A stretch of 14,655 nucleotides of DNA from Thermomicrobiales bacterium (GTDB lineage: Bacteria; Chloroflexota; Chloroflexia; Thermomicrobiales; UBA6265): assembly GCA_030446955.1 (NCBI GenBank), contig JAUJMG010000010.1:1-14655 (forward strand). Reading direction: 5' to 3'. Both the position numbers and the translations under genes were made by a program. Below the pieces are notes generated by a model that saw only the letters and a list, made by a program, of their open reading frames with translations, searched no databases and was not told where the DNA came from. The first letter of the stretch is position 1, and the number at the start of each line of letters is the position of its first letter. Positions 14,219-14,655 of this stretch are shown here, piece by piece.

Positions 14219-14655
14219 ATGTTGGGATCGGGGAGGCCACGGATTGTGGTGGTGACTGGCGCGTCGGCGGGAGTGGGGCGAGCCACGGTTCGCGCCTTCG
14301 CCGAGCGAGGGGCACGGATTGGCCTCATCGCCAGGGGCCGGGATGGGCTGGAGGCGGCCCGGCAGGAGGTTGAGGCGGCGGGCGGCCGGGCAATGGTCCT
14401 TCCGGCCGATGTCGCGGATGCGGCGGCAATCGAGGCCGCGGCGGTCGCCGTGGAAGAGAACTTCGGACCGATCGATGTCTGGGTCAATAACGCGATGGTC
14501 GGCACGCTGGCGCCCGTCAAAGAGTTGACGCCGGAGGAGGTCCGGCGAGTCACCGAGGTGACCTACCTGGGGTACGTGAACGGGACGATGGCTGCACTGC
14601 GGCGGATGCTGCCGCGAGATCGTGGCGTCATTGTCCAGGTCGGCTCCGCCCTCGC
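14219..14655 (+). CDS. Short-chain dehydrogenase/reductase, 3' partial
   Basis: The first 145 residues of an SDR, cut by the window end. The Rossmann fold begins IVVVTGASAGVGRAT (residues 9-23) with the glycine-rich TGxxxGxG cofactor motif at 13-20. R39/R41 after strand 2 (LIARGRD) suggest NADP(H) preference; D64 (PADV) contacts the adenine; NNAM at 90-93 takes the place of the usual NNAG. S143 in VQVGSALA may be the catalytic serine, and the YxxxK pair lies beyond the window. The start at 14219 has TAGGAGG at 14204-14210, eight bases upstream. An alternative ATG at 14212 is out of frame. Substrate unknown. Confidence 0.93.
   Translation, partial: MLGSGRPRIVVVTGASAGVGRATVRAFAERGARIGLIARGRDGLEAARQEVEAAGGRAMVLPADVADAAAIEAAAVAVEENFGPIDVWVNNAMVGTLAPVKELTPEEVRRVTEVTYLGYVNGTMAALRRMLPRDRGVIVQVGSAL

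Noticed and set aside
1..14655. CRISPR array, tRNA, rRNA, complete insertion sequence or prophage
   Set aside because: No regularly spaced repeats, no tRNA- or rRNA-like stretch, and no transposase, integrase or phage structural gene was seen on either strand.

Overview
The window is G+C-rich, densely coded bacterial DNA. Most genes have AGGAGG-type ribosome sites, and three AT-rich -10-like boxes (TATACT, TACAAT, TACAAT) stand out. The mix of secreted Tat-dependent ferritin-like proteins, a GH15 enzyme, a YagU-like membrane protein and a bacterial histone-deacetylase homologue suggests a Chloroflexota relative (Thermomicrobia/Sphaerobacter-like). That is an impression from gene content; no marker gene is present.

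Left part (1-1700): the 3' end of a TetR-type regulator, then a VOC/glyoxalase-fold protein and a cupin-like gene broken by one frameshift, closed by a terminator-like hairpin. Read together they look like a small locally regulated metabolic or detoxification operon. Next (1846-4530, minus strand): a 386-residue coiled-coil protein of unknown function, a complete histone-deacetylase/AcuC-family amidohydrolase, and a small two-helix PLDc_N membrane protein. An MFS exporter (4635-5975) diverges from the last of these.

Middle part (6328-10684): three paralogous Tat-exported ferritin-like (Ferritin_2 type) genes. The second and third are intact, adjacent and followed by a strong terminator, and keep a full E/ExxH/E/ExxH diiron ligand set. 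The first is a relic with a reading-frame break at the signal-peptide cleavage site, a Glu-to-Lys change at the first ligand position, and loss of about 53 residues carrying the last two ligand helices. A membrane-anchored protein with two DUF4352-like domains lies on the opposite strand between the relic and the intact pair. The 773-base gap upstream of the intact pair holds a 16-bp perfect inverted repeat in a 131-bp unit.

Right part (10961-14655): a complete GH15 glucoamylase/trehalase-type enzyme. It is followed by a decayed PIN-domain toxin-antitoxin module on the minus strand whose toxin has lost most of its catalytic residues as well as its frame. Then come a YagU/DUF1440-like membrane protein and the start of a short-chain dehydrogenase cut by the window edge.

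The most interesting signals are the ferritin-like cluster, with one member caught in decay, and the toxin relic, with a 20-bp perfect palindrome in its partner ORF. I see no CRISPR array, tRNA, rRNA or complete insertion sequence, and I could not identify a clearly new multi-gene system.
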